DNA of 9,908 bases from an uncultured Planctomycetaceae bacterium (GTDB lineage Bacteria > Planctomycetota > Planctomycetia > Pirellulales > Pirellulaceae). The stretch is from the NCBI GenBank assembly GCA_903927685.1, contig CAIYOB010001632.1, forward strand, positions 1 through 9,908. The letters run 5' to 3'. The notes beneath the pieces were generated by a model, which saw nothing but the letters and a program-made list of their open reading frames with translations, was not told the DNA's origin and did not search any database. Every line of letters starts with the position of its first letter. Within the stretch, counting starts at the first letter, position 1. Position numbers and translations under genes: made by a program. Shown here piece after piece: positions 1 through 6,663 of this stretch.

Positions 1-229
1 CCAAGACCGGGCCGATCAGCGGCCCGGGGCCGGCGATGGCGGCGAAATGATGACCGAAGAGAACGACCCGCTTGGTCGGATGATAGTCCACGCCGTCGCG
101 AAGCCGATAAGCCGGCGTCGGCTGGCTGTCGTTCAACACGGCCACCTTGGCCGCCAAGAAGGCTCCGTACAGCCGATATGCAACGGCAAACGCCGCCAGT
201 GCCACGACGACCAGCCACAGAGAGTTCAT
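1..229 (-). CDS. cstA: Carbon starvation protein CstA, N-terminal fragment (runs off window)
   Basis: This is the first 76 codons of a CstA-family inner-membrane transporter; the rest lies beyond the left edge. CstA proteins import peptides and, in several bacteria, pyruvate, and are typically induced when carbon runs short. Visible: an N-terminal membrane helix (residues 3-18, LWLVVVALAAFAVAYR), then the family hallmarks YGAFLAAKVAVLND (21-34), DGVDYHPT (45-52) and FGHHFAAIAGPGPLIGP (58-74), all at the expected spacing. The ATG is supported by a GAGGTG ribosome binding site a few bases upstream and by the start matching known family N-termini. It lies 60 bp after the radical SAM remnant on the same strand, with no clear terminator between, so it may be co-transcribed or have a promoter inside the upstream genes. 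Identity is recognised from family memory; the motif match is strong. Confidence 0.93.
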   Translation of the reverse strand, partial: MNSLWLVVVALAAFAVAYRLYGAFLAAKVAVLNDSQPTPAYRLRDGVDYHPTKRVVLFGHHFAAIAGPGPLIGPVL

Positions 230-289
230 TCTGCCACCTCACATCCAATCAAGCTGCAACAACGTCGCCTGGGAGCGAAATCCCCGGCG

Positions 290-1147
290 TCAACGTCCTC
301 CGCGGCTCTGATACCTGCGGACCATCAGCATGTACAGCCCGGGGGTGTGATCGCGGAAAAAACTCGTGACGGCCTTGAGCCGGTCGGTCCACTTGGCGAG
401 CCGCTGAACCGTTTGTGCCGCCCAAGGGTTCTCGGGGCCCGCCGTCAGCAGCTTCTTGCCCAAATCTTCACCGATGACGGGCAGCAGTTTCGTCAGCAAG
501 AGCACCCAAAACGACGGCGTCAAGTAGCCGCCCTGCTTCGTCGGCATGAGCATCGCGTCGTAGGCATCCGTCGCGAACCGGCCCAGGGTCTTGTCTTGGA
601 CACAGCGTTCGTACAGCGGCGTGCTCGGGAACGGGGTCAGCGAAAGGCCCACCACGCCCCAGTGCGGCCGCGGCAGTGAATTCAGCGTCAGGCCGATCTC
701 GCGCAGGTCTCGCGCGGTTTCATAAGGGTTGTTGATCAGCAGATCGATGGACAAGTACAGCCCGGCATCCAGGACGGCCCGGGCGGCCTTGAGAAAGGAC
801 TTCTGGTCCTCCGGCCGCCGATACAAGGTGCGATTCAGCCGGTCCGACCCTTCCAGTCCCATGGTCACGTAATGGAGCCCGCCACTCTTGAGCATTTCCA
901 AGCGTTCCGGAGTCACGAAACGCGGGATCATGCGAATAGTGAAAGGCAATCCGACCTCCGCCTTCATGCGCCGGCAGAACTCTTCGACCCAGGACTCGGA
1001 GCCGCAAAAAAACGCGTCGTCCTGGATGTTCACGCCCCGAACCCGCGGATGGTGCTCGCGCAGATCCCGCAACTCGCGGATGGCGCGGTCGACGCTCATT
1101 CGCCGGATCGCCCCTTCGTCGACTCGGCAGCAGTACGTGCACTTCAT
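290..1147 (-). pseudogene. C-terminal part of a radical SAM (probably B12-binding type) enzyme, N-terminus missing
   Basis: The 285-residue frame reads as the C-terminal half of a radical SAM enzyme. It starts MKCTYCC, which matches the last two cysteines (C3, C6) of the CxxxCxxC cluster motif. The first cysteine should lie four residues before C3, outside this start, and the codon there in this frame is Ile. Later parts look intact: QDDAFF (42-47), IRMIPRFVTPERLEMLKSGG (71-90), the glycine-rich GLEGSD (97-102), DLLINNPYET (135-144) and LTPFPSTPLYERC (170-182). Known relatives usually carry an N-terminal cobalamin-binding domain and are far longer. The ATG overlaps the permease TGA as ATGA, and a GGAGG lies 13 bases upstream, so translation by coupling is possible. 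The frame stays open to 1531, but that stretch is antisense-like noise inside the permease gene. I infer a deletion or rearrangement that removed the 5' half; an assembly join is the main alternative. Without a third ligating cysteine, normal catalysis is unlikely. Confidence 0.75.
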
Positions 1148-3654
1148 TCGTATTTCAATGCCTCCAGGAGATCGAGCCGCGCCGCCCGCCGGGCCGGAAT
1201 CCAGGCGGCGATCAGGACGATCGCCAGAGCCAGCACAAAGCAGCCGCCCACCAGGTCCAGGTGCAGGCCGAAGCCGATCTGGTAGCCCAGCAACGGCAGC
1301 ATGGTCAGGCTGATGATCCAGGCGGTGACAAGCCCCGCCAGGAAACCGATCGCGATGCCGATGATTCCGACGATCAAGGCCTGAGCCAGAACCGTTCTGG
1401 CAACCTGCCGGCGAGTCATCGCCACCACGCGCAGCAAGGCCAACTCGCGAGTCTGTTCCAGGACATTCATCGTCAGGGTGTTGGCGATCCCCAAGCCGGC
1501 GACGCAGAACCCCAGCACCAGCAGGCCCCACAAGCTGCCGACGACACCGTTCAACGTGGCATCCAGTCGCTGACTCAGGTCGGCGAACGAGTGCAGTATC
1601 AGCCCCTGGCGCTGGGCTAGTTCTCGCAACCGGGTCTCGACGGCGGTCCGTTCGACGGGGTACGCCTTGATCATGAAGACGTCAACCCCGCCGATTTCGA
1701 ACAGGTTGCCAGCCGCCTCGCGTTCCATGTGCAACACCAGGCCTCCCACCAGGTACTCGTTGGCCAGTCCGGCGATTCTGACTCGGCGGGGCCCCGAGTT
1801 CGTGGTCACCTCGACCTCGTCGCCGACCTTCAGCCCGCAGCGTTGGGCCAGCACCGTCCCTGCTACCGCCTCGCCGGCGAACATCCGCCGCGTCACTTCA
1901 TCCGCTTCCCCCTCGGCCAGGTTGAGCGGCACACGCTCGCCATACGCCAGGGCCTGGACCAGAATCACGACCGGCTGCTCGGCGACTTGCGCGTTGATGA
2001 AGCGCAGGCTGCCCAGTCCCCAAATCCCGGGGACCGCCCGGATCTGGACGCCCAATTCCTCCGGCATCTCGGCCTCGCGATCCTCGCCCGCGCCGCCCAT
2101 CTGCACGCGCAGAAAGAAGTCGCCGGCATGCGTCTGCCTGAGCCAGTCGCGAACGTCGTCAATATTGTTGGTGATGGTCGTGCCCAGGCCAATCCCGGTG
2201 CTGATCGCCAGGATCAGCACGCCCAACGTCAGCCCGGTGCGCGAACGACGTCGCGCCAGTTGGCGACAGGCCAAGGCCCCCTCGACTCCCAGCCACAGAC
2301 GAGCCGGAATGGCCGCCAACCGCAGCAGGGGCCCGAGCAGACTCAAGGTCAGCGGAATGAAGGCCATCATGAAGGCGACCCCCAGGGGAATCGCAAGTTC
2401 CACGGGCAGCCAGCCGCCGATGGACGCGGCCAGCAACGCCCCCGTCGCCGCGTACACCAGTACAGATCCACTGACGAACCACCCGGGCAGACGAGCGGAA
2501 GCGTCGCTCACCAGCGGCCGGAGCGCGTCCAGCGGCGAGACACGCGCCGCCTGATACGCCGGGATCAAGGTGGCCACCAGGGCCATCGCCGGCCCCAGGC
2601 AGGCCGCGACTGCGAAGGACGCCGGGTCGAATTGCACGCGAGGCAAGTCGGTGGCGTACACTTGAGACAAAGCCCGCGTCAATTGGGCCGCGCCCAGCAG
2701 GCCAACCAGGCAGCCGAGCACCGTGCCGACGATCCCCAACGCGAGACCTTCGCGCAGCAGCATCCCCAGGATCTGCCGCCGTGTCGCGCCGATCGCGCGC
2801 AAGACGGCCAGCTGGTGCCGGCGTTCCCGGACATTCATCAGGAACGTGTTCAAGATCATCAATACCGCCAAGGCCAGGGTCGTGGCGTAGGCAAATTTGA
2901 GTCCCTGTTCCAGGCTGGCCGTCGATTCCGCGGCCAACTTGGTGCGCGCCACCGGATTGCGGACGATCACACCTGGCGGCAGGACGGTCTTCGCCAGCCC
3001 GGCGATCTGGTCGGCCCGGGCGTCCGGGGCTAAGACCAGGTTGATGGTGTTGACGTAACCCGCCTTCAAGAACCAACGCTGGGCATCCGCCAGCGGGACC
3101 ATCAGCACGCCGGCCTGTTTGAAGCCGGCGACGCCGCGCAGTTCCAGCAACCCCGCGACCGTTGTCTGCTTGAGCCCCCGGCGGGTCAAGAGTTTGATCT
3201 CGTCCTGCAAACGGATCCCCTGCGCTTCGGCAAACCCGGCTTCCAGGACCGCGCCTCGGCCGTTGTCAAACAGATGTCCTGCGCGAATCTCATAGTCGCG
3301 GATCACCGCCTCCTTGCTCGGATCGATGCCCATGACCAGCAACCGCGTCCGCCGTCCCTGGTGGTACGCGGTCGTCGTCTGCTGGACCATCGGCACCGCC
3401 GCCTGCACGCCCGGCAGACGTTCCAACGACTGCACGACATCCGTCGCCCGGACCCCCGGACCGTCGGCAATGACTTCCAGCCCCGTACGTCCGGCCAGGC
3501 TTTCATACATTTCGCGATAGGCCCGCCGAGTCGTCTTTCCGCACAAGGTGACGGCGACCACAGCGGCAACCCCGATGACGATGCTCAGCAGCGTCAGTGT
3601 CGCGCGGCCGGGCCGGTGCCGCAACTCGCGGGCCGTGAATTTCCAGAGGATCAT
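1144..3654 (-). CDS. ABC transporter permease, duplicated FtsX/MacB type
   Basis: An 836-residue inner-membrane permease with two FtsX-like halves, resembling YbbP and other long MacB/LolC-type permeases. Membrane helices appear at about 20-38, 256-275, 296-324, 345-365, 393-412, 418-441, 472-490, 704-728, 756-781 and 801-820. Large soluble periplasmic-type domains lie between helices 1 and 2 and between 7 and 8. Each half has the coupling motif that contacts the ATPase: MNVRERRHQLAVLRAIGATR (273-292) and MNVLEQTRELALLRVVAMTR (729-748). Each half ends in the usual IPA-x-x-A-A-R-x-x-x-L-x-AL pattern, the last being EALKYE at the stop. The ATG overlaps the ATPase stop (ATGA), with GGAGG 10 bases upstream, so the two are translationally coupled. 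Such systems act in lipid or lipoprotein movement, or as mechanotransmission exporters; the substrate cannot be read here. Length and domain order are normal, so the gene appears intact. Confidence 0.92.
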   Translation of the reverse strand: MILWKFTARELRHRPGRATLTLLSIVIGVAAVVAVTLCGKTTRRAYREMYESLAGRTGLEVIADGPGVRATDVVQSLERLPGVQAAVPMVQQTTTAYHQGRRTRLLVMGIDPSKEAVIRDYEIRAGHLFDNGRGAVLEAGFAEAQGIRLQDEIKLLTRRGLKQTTVAGLLELRGVAGFKQAGVLMVPLADAQRWFLKAGYVNTINLVLAPDARADQIAGLAKTVLPPGVIVRNPVARTKLAAESTASLEQGLKFAYATTLALAVLMILNTFLMNVRERRHQLAVLRAIGATRRQILGMLLREGLALGIVGTVLGCLVGLLGAAQLTRALSQVYATDLPRVQFDPASFAVAACLGPAMALVATLIPAYQAARVSPLDALRPLVSDASARLPGWFVSGSVLVYAATGALLAASIGGWLPVELAIPLGVAFMMAFIPLTLSLLGPLLRLAAIPARLWLGVEGALACRQLARRRSRTGLTLGVLILAISTGIGLGTTITNNIDDVRDWLRQTHAGDFFLRVQMGGAGEDREAEMPEELGVQIRAVPGIWGLGSLRFINAQVAEQPVVILVQALAYGERVPLNLAEGEADEVTRRMFAGEAVAGTVLAQRCGLKVGDEVEVTTNSGPRRVRIAGLANEYLVGGLVLHMEREAAGNLFEIGGVDVFMIKAYPVERTAVETRLRELAQRQGLILHSFADLSQRLDATLNGVVGSLWGLLVLGFCVAGLGIANTLTMNVLEQTRELALLRVVAMTRRQVARTVLAQALIVGIIGIAIGFLAGLVTAWIISLTMLPLLGYQIGFGLHLDLVGGCFVLALAIVLIAAWIPARRAARLDLLEALKYE

Positions 3655-4400
3655 CGGGGGCGTGCCTCCCTGCCGTGTCCGACGGAGGTCCCCGCGGCGG
3701 GCCTCGGCGGGCCGTCGGCGACCACCAGCCCGTCGCGAAGCTCGATCAGGCGATCCGCCAAGCCGGCGACGGCCGCGTCATGCGTGACCATGACGATCGT
3801 CTGCCGGGATTCGTCCACCAGTTGCCGCAGCAACTCGATGACATGCCTGCCGTTGACGCTGTCGAGGTTCCCGGTCGGTTCATCCGCCAGCAGGACCAAA
3901 GGGTTGATGGCCAAGGCCCGGGCGACCGCCACCCGCTGCTGTTCGCCGCCCGACAGTTTGCCGGGCACATGCGTACCGCGGTGAACCATGCCGACCTGTT
4001 CCAGTACCGCCTGGGCGCGCGTTCGCGCTGCGGGAGCCGGCACGCCGTCCAGTTCCAGTGGCAGGGCGACGTTTTCCTCCGCCGTCAACGTCGGCAGCAA
4101 ATTGAATGTCTGGAAAATGAACCCCAGTCGGCGCCGGCGCAGCAGCGTCCGGCCATCGTCGCCCAAGTCCGCCAAGTCCTCGCCGTCCAGCACCATCCGC
4201 CCGCGGGTCGGCACGTCAACGCCGCCCAGCAAGTGCAACAGGGTGCTCTTGCCCGACCCCGAAGGCCCCATGATCGCCACGAATTCACCCCGCTCGACCG
4301 TGAAGTCGACGCCGCGCAGGACCTCGACGTCGACCTCACCGGTGTGATAGGTCTTCGTCAGCCCCAGGGCTTCGATGACCGGTACAGTCGAGATCGGCAT
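3651..4400 (-). CDS. ABC transporter ATP-binding protein (LolD/MacB/YbbA-like)
   Basis: A 249-residue cytoplasmic ATPase that powers the downstream permease. All nucleotide-binding elements are present: Walker A GPSGSGKST (45-53), Q-loop FQTFNLLPTLTAEEN (96-110), signature LSGGEQQRVAVARAL (149-163), Walker B LVLLADEPTGNLD (168-180) and switch histidine VMVTHD (203-208). The FNLLPTLTAxEN and DEPTGNLDS wording is typical of the MacB/LolD/YbbA branch, which pairs with FtsX-type permeases. I chose the ATG at 4400 because AGGAG lies 8 bases upstream and the family begins about here (VIEALGLTKTYHTGEVDVEVLRGVDF). The frame is open for 85 more codons upstream, but that part has no family similarity and overlaps a repeat. 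The last codons overlap the permease start (ATGA). The C-terminal tail (about 231-249, PPRPAAGTSV...) is proline- and arginine-rich and probably unstructured. Confidence 0.95.
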   Translation of the reverse strand: MPISTVPVIEALGLTKTYHTGEVDVEVLRGVDFTVERGEFVAIMGPSGSGKSTLLHLLGGVDVPTRGRMVLDGEDLADLGDDGRTLLRRRRLGFIFQTFNLLPTLTAEENVALPLELDGVPAPAARTRAQAVLEQVGMVHRGTHVPGKLSGGEQQRVAVARALAINPLVLLADEPTGNLDSVNGRHVIELLRQLVDESRQTIVMVTHDAAVAGLADRLIELRDGLVVADGPPRPAAGTSVGHGREARPR

Positions 4401-4411
4401 GGCTAATTCTC

Positions 4412-4445
4412 CTGCCCGCTCAGCGGGGCATCGCTGCCGCTCAGC
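4412..4445 (-). repeat. Tandem 12-13 bp repeat with hairpin in the leader of the ABC exporter genes
   Basis: On the plus strand CTGCCCGCTCAGC (4412-4424) is repeated as CTGCCGCTCAGC (4434-4445), one base shorter. The first copy together with the next bases forms a 5-bp hairpin (CCCGC 4415-4419, loop TCA, GCGGG 4423-4427). On the minus-strand mRNA this hairpin lies directly 5' of the AGGAG ribosome binding site of the ATPase gene. It could affect ribosome access, but it may be chance in GC-rich DNA. Confidence 0.4.
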
Positions 4446-4499
4446 CCCTGCCGGGACAGCGCCAAATGGCACGCGGTTAGGGGCAAATGATTGCTTGGG

Positions 4500-4552
4500 T
4501 GGCTGTGGTTGAGTGCAACGAACCCACAGTCCGCAAGGATTACGGGGACTCG
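4500..4552 (-). repeat. 53-bp interspersed repeat, copy A
   Basis: Read on the minus strand from 4552 to 4500, this segment aligns without gaps to plus-strand 8660-8712, with 42 of 53 positions identical by my hand count. The core GCGGACTGTGGG is invariant, as are the GCACTC and CCACAGCCA blocks. It contains an inverted repeat, CTGTGG...CCACAG, that could fold as a 6-bp stem with two further pairs past a bulged G. Both copies are in intergenic DNA and each is close to a gene end: this one about 100 bp 5' of the ATPase start. Similarity stops outside the 53 bp. Confidence 0.8.
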
Positions 4553-4974
4553 TCAAATCTGCAAGCGGACACCGCGAGTGAGTAGCGTCGCGAGCAACGG
4601 CAGCGGCCCGTGCGGTGGGAGAGGAGTGAGGAGTTCGCGCCCCCGCGGCGGCCAACTCGAGGTCGGGCCGCGTCGCAGCTTCTTGCCGGGACGCTCGCCA
4701 GCTTTCGAGCTGCGTTCCCCCTTTCCGGCGGACACTTCCTGCCGGCGTTCGGGAATCTCCGCCGGCCGGTCCTCCGGACTGACGAGGGTGAAAGTCGCCG
4801 ACCAGGCATTGCGATCGGTGCTCCCGTCGCAGGACTTATGGTCGCCCTCCAGCGTGCCGGGCAACAAGCAGCACAGCATGAGTTGGCCGAAGATCATACC
4901 CATGGGTTCAAGGTTCTAGCAACCACGTGCCACGCCGTCAAGGCGCGTCGCCCCATGACACGGAGCCGCCCGGA

Positions 4975-5003
4975 TTGTCACGGCACGCAGAGGCCGATAT
5001 AAC
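4975..5003 (+). promoter_or_regulatory. Near-consensus sigma70-type promoter facing right
   Basis: TTGTCA (4975-4980) and TATAAC (4998-5003) are separated by exactly 17 bases; each box matches the E. coli-type consensus at 5 of 6 positions. Transcription would start near 5010. No recognised gene follows for about 780 bases (TPR gene start at 5786), so the product is unclear: a structured RNA, the weakly supported frame at 5070, or a long leader for the TPR gene. Planctomycete housekeeping promoters are less well characterised, so the match is suggestive only. Confidence 0.5.
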
Positions 5004-5069
5004 AAGGGCGTGAACGCACAACCCGCGGCACGAGGCGCAGAAGCGGGAATCCACCGGTGAATTCGTAAT

Positions 5070-5612
5070 ATGCTCAGTCTGACTGGACACGGTCTCCCAG
5101 ATCGATGCAGGGGCTGTCGCGCGATTCAGCGTGCGGCGACAGCGTGGCAACTCGGTTGGGTTTGCCTGCTGCTCGGCATCAATCACCGGGGCCGTGCGGA
5201 CGACGAGTGGCGCCCCCGCGCAACGCTCACTTGTGCTTCGGATTCGGATTCCTGCGCAGCCACCGTTCGGCTGCCTATCGCGTGGGCCGGCAGGACGCGA
5301 TGTTTGGCGAATTCTGCCGATGCGGCGAGGGGTGAGTCCGCGGCGACGCAATCCGTGCCGAAAGTGCCCCTGCCGGTCCTGCCTCCCCTGTTGTCGGGCC
5401 ATGCTCCACGGCCCCCCGCCGAAGGCCTGCGTGACGATCAGCCGAATCAGGTTCGAGTCCACCTGAGTCGCTGCCGGACGACGGTCTCGGCCGATAGCGG
5501 CAAAGTGATGTTCACCGGCGAACTGTCCCATGGGCGTTCTCGGGAAGGCGCCTCCCGCCGCCCCGTTCTCTCTGCTTCACTTCAAGAGCTGTTCTGTACC
5601 TGGGTCATTTGA
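5070..5612 (+). CDS. Possible hypothetical protein (weak)
   Basis: A 180-codon frame begins about 60 bases after the likely start point of the promoter at 4975-5003. The only protein-like trait is a hydrophobic stretch at residues about 26-37 (WQLGWVCLLLGI) followed by RADDE, which could pass for a late signal peptide. The rest is Ala/Pro/Arg-rich without motifs. There is no convincing ribosome binding site before the ATG, and third-position GC is not clearly raised over the local background. Frames on the other strand across the same DNA are equally open. I do not recognise it, and it may well be noise. Confidence 0.18.
   Translation: MLSLTGHGLPDRCRGCRAIQRAATAWQLGWVCLLLGINHRGRADDEWRPRATLTCASDSDSCAATVRLPIAWAGRTRCLANSADAARGESAATQSVPKVPLPVLPPLLSGHAPRPPAEGLRDDQPNQVRVHLSRCRTTVSADSGKVMFTGELSHGRSREGASRRPVLSASLQELFCTWVI
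5113..5143 (+). other. Perfect 8-bp stem-loop downstream of the orphan promoter
   Basis: GCTGTCGC (5113-5120) and GCGACAGC (5136-5143) are exact reverse complements around a 15-base loop. It would lie about 100 bases into a transcript from the 4975-5003 promoter. No run of T follows, so it is not a classical intrinsic terminator. It could be part of a structured RNA. Confidence 0.45.
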
Positions 5613-5785
5613 CCAGCGACTGGCCATCGGACGTTGCCAACCACGTTCGTCTTGTCGCACTGCGGGCGTTTATCCCTGCGCTGTGCGCGTGCCGGTTTGT
5701 ACTCGCCTTGTCGTCCGCTGCTGGCTCTGCAGCCGTCGTGCGGACGTCGGTTCCAGGTCATTCCCTCGGTAGAAAGAGAGCAGAT

Positions 5786-6316
5786 ATGTCGCAGAATCAA
5801 GCTTCGAATGCAGCTCCCAATCGCACGACGGCTTCCAAGCCCAATGGAAACTCGCACCCCCAGTCGCCGGAAGTCAGTGAATTGCTGGCCAAAGTCGCCG
5901 CGTCGCTGGACTCGGCCCATCCTCAGAAAGCCCTCGAACTTCTCCAACGTACCAAGGTCAAGTCGCCCTGGGTGACCAACGCGATGGGCGTCTGCCTGTT
6001 GCGAATGGGCGACACGGAACGGGCGATCGAGGTGTTCAAAGGGATTGCCGTCACTTCCAGCGTCTGCTTTCGCACGGACGCGCCGCCCGTGTTCCTCACG
6101 AACTTTGCCACCGCCCTGCTGCTGGCTCACAACGTCAGCGGCTGTCTCAGCGCGTTGGGGGCCGTCCGTGATGAACAGAACCCGGCAGTGCAGCGACTGC
6201 GCGGCGCCATCCGCCGCTGGAAAGAAGGACTATCGATGTGGCAACGGATTCGCTGGTTCTGGGGAGACACGCCCGGCGGCCCGATTGAATTGGGTGTTCC
6301 CCCCGGAGAGATCTGA
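5786..6316 (+). CDS. Small TPR-like protein of unknown role
   Basis: A 176-residue soluble protein. The first 28 residues are polar and low-complexity (MSQNQASNAAPNRTTASKPN...), with no signal peptide. Helical repeat signatures follow: residues 30-56 (VSELLAKVAASLDSAHPQKAL...), 64-87 (TNAMGVCLLRMGDTERAIEV...) and 104-126 (LTNFATALLLAHNVSGC...). The A-G-x-L-L-x-x-G-x-x-x-x-A-I-x-x-F pattern of the second is a good tetratricopeptide match, pointing to a protein-protein adaptor. The tail has an aromatic patch WQRIRWFWG (152-160) that may bind a partner or membrane. I chose the ATG at 5786 because GAGAG sits just upstream and the protein turns repeat-like soon after; the frame is open from 5609, but that part is Cys/Arg/Ala-rich and not protein-like. 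It precedes kup on the same strand with 347 bp between and a strong hairpin, so an operon is doubtful. Partner and process are unknown. Confidence 0.72.
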   Translation: MSQNQASNAAPNRTTASKPNGNSHPQSPEVSELLAKVAASLDSAHPQKALELLQRTKVKSPWVTNAMGVCLLRMGDTERAIEVFKGIAVTSSVCFRTDAPPVFLTNFATALLLAHNVSGCLSALGAVRDEQNPAVQRLRGAIRRWKEGLSMWQRIRWFWGDTPGGPIELGVPPGEI

Positions 6317-6343
6317 CCGCAGGCGGGTGGGAATCCGCTCCGC

Positions 6344-6364
6344 CGCCGCTCGCGACGAGCGGCG
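6344..6364 (+). terminator. Strong GC hairpin after the TPR gene, possible terminator
   Basis: CGCCGCTCG (6344-6352) and CGAGCGGCG (6356-6364) pair perfectly over 9 bp around a CGA loop, 27 bases past the TPR stop codon. Stability and position fit a transcription end, but no T run follows (ATGGCAACGC), so it is not a textbook intrinsic terminator. It may act with Rho or as an mRNA 3' end stabiliser. Confidence 0.4.
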
Positions 6365-6453
6365 ATGGCAACGCAGGGCGACCGGAAAGAAACAACTTAC
6401 CCGCTTCCTGGAAGGTGATTCCGTGGGCCCCTTGCGTTCGCGCCTCATGACTC

Positions 6454-6528
6454 TACCCCACCCATGATTTTGCCTTCCCGTGAACACCGAAGCGCAGGAA
6501 AGACAAAATCATGGGGGGTAAAATCATG
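6454..6528. repeat. Near-palindromic repeat built from CCCATGATTTTG units
   Basis: The left arm (6454-6478, containing CCCATGATTTTGCCTTCC) and the right arm (6497-6520, containing GGAAAGACAAAATCATGG) are near-perfect reverse complements, differing by a few bases and small indels, with an 18-base loop. A third half unit, TAAAATCATGG (6519-6529), follows directly, so the AAAATCATGG block appears twice in tandem on this strand and once inverted. It is AT-richer than its surroundings and sits between the TPR gene and kup. I have a general recollection of similar AAAATCATG-type units scattered in planctomycete genomes, but cannot confirm it here. It may be a REP/MITE-like element, an RNA hairpin ending the upstream transcript, or a protein-binding site. 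Confidence 0.75.
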
Positions 6529-6663
6529 GCTGTCTCTGTTTCGTCATTTGGGGAAAGACCAATCTGGGTAACCTTGTTTCTGCCGGTCGCCCAGGTGCAC
6601 GTGCCCGGCTGAGTGGGCTTGTACCCGTTTCAATCCATCGAGTAGCCTTCGCCGAGAGTAAAC

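Larger units (their letters stand above)
4401..5785. other. 1.4-kb stretch without a recognisable gene
   Basis: Between the divergent ATPase gene and the TPR gene no reading frame matches a family I know. Open frames exist on both strands: plus 5070-5612 (180 codons), minus 4553-4903 (116 codons, hydrophobic start MIFGQLMLCCLLPG, no clear ribosome binding site) and minus 4938-5531 (197 codons, Arg/Gln/Gly-rich). They overlap each other and have no motifs, and long open frames are expected by chance at this GC content. Supported contents are one copy of a 53-bp repeat (4500-4552), a rightward promoter-like pair (4975-5003), an 8-bp perfect stem-loop (5113-5143) and a 6-bp one (5447-5466). The stretch may be decayed coding DNA, a non-coding RNA locus, or regulatory DNA for the two divergent genes. 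Confidence 0.6.
6317..6663 (+). other. Gene-free spacer between the TPR gene and kup
   Basis: This 347-base gap holds the GC hairpin (6344-6364) and the palindromic repeat (6454-6528). The last 135 bases form the kup leader. I see no clear -35/-10 pair for kup. TAAAAT at 6519-6524, inside the repeat, resembles a -10 box, but no matching -35 lies at the right distance. No open frame here resembles a protein. Confidence 0.6.

Noticed and set aside
1148..1531. Upstream extension of the radical SAM frame (413 residues in total)
   Set aside because: The added 128 residues are Arg/Gly/Pro-rich with no radical SAM or cobalamin-domain similarity, and lie wholly inside the well-supported permease gene in another frame.
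1667..3033. Long plus-strand open frames opposite the permease
   Set aside because: They have the Gln/Arg/Pro-rich composition typical of the complement of GC-rich coding DNA and no recognisable domain.
4401..4655. 85-residue N-terminal extension of the ATPase
   Set aside because: No family similarity, it crosses the interspersed repeat, and the ATG at 4400 has a good ribosome binding site and matches where the family begins.
4749..4782. Third copy of the 53-bp repeat (GGAATCTCCGC ... CGGACTG)
   Set aside because: Two short pieces of the repeat occur in order but are separated by about 12 extra bases, and the rest is absent; this is compatible with chance.
5447..5466. tRNA-like T-loop sequence GGTTCGAGTCC
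   Set aside because: The 5-bp T-stem does not pair around the loop, and no acceptor stem, anticodon arm or D arm could be assembled nearby. The sequence is instead a simple 6-bp hairpin.
5508..5540. MFTGE-like start resembling MraZ
   Set aside because: Only the first five residues resemble MraZ; the following residues (LSHGRSREG...) do not, the frame soon ends and no cell-division genes follow.
6541..6663. Possible c-di-AMP or other riboswitch in the kup leader
   Set aside because: A GGGGAAAGACC stretch is present, but the conserved pseudosymmetric blocks of the ydaO motif are not; nothing else riboswitch-like was found.
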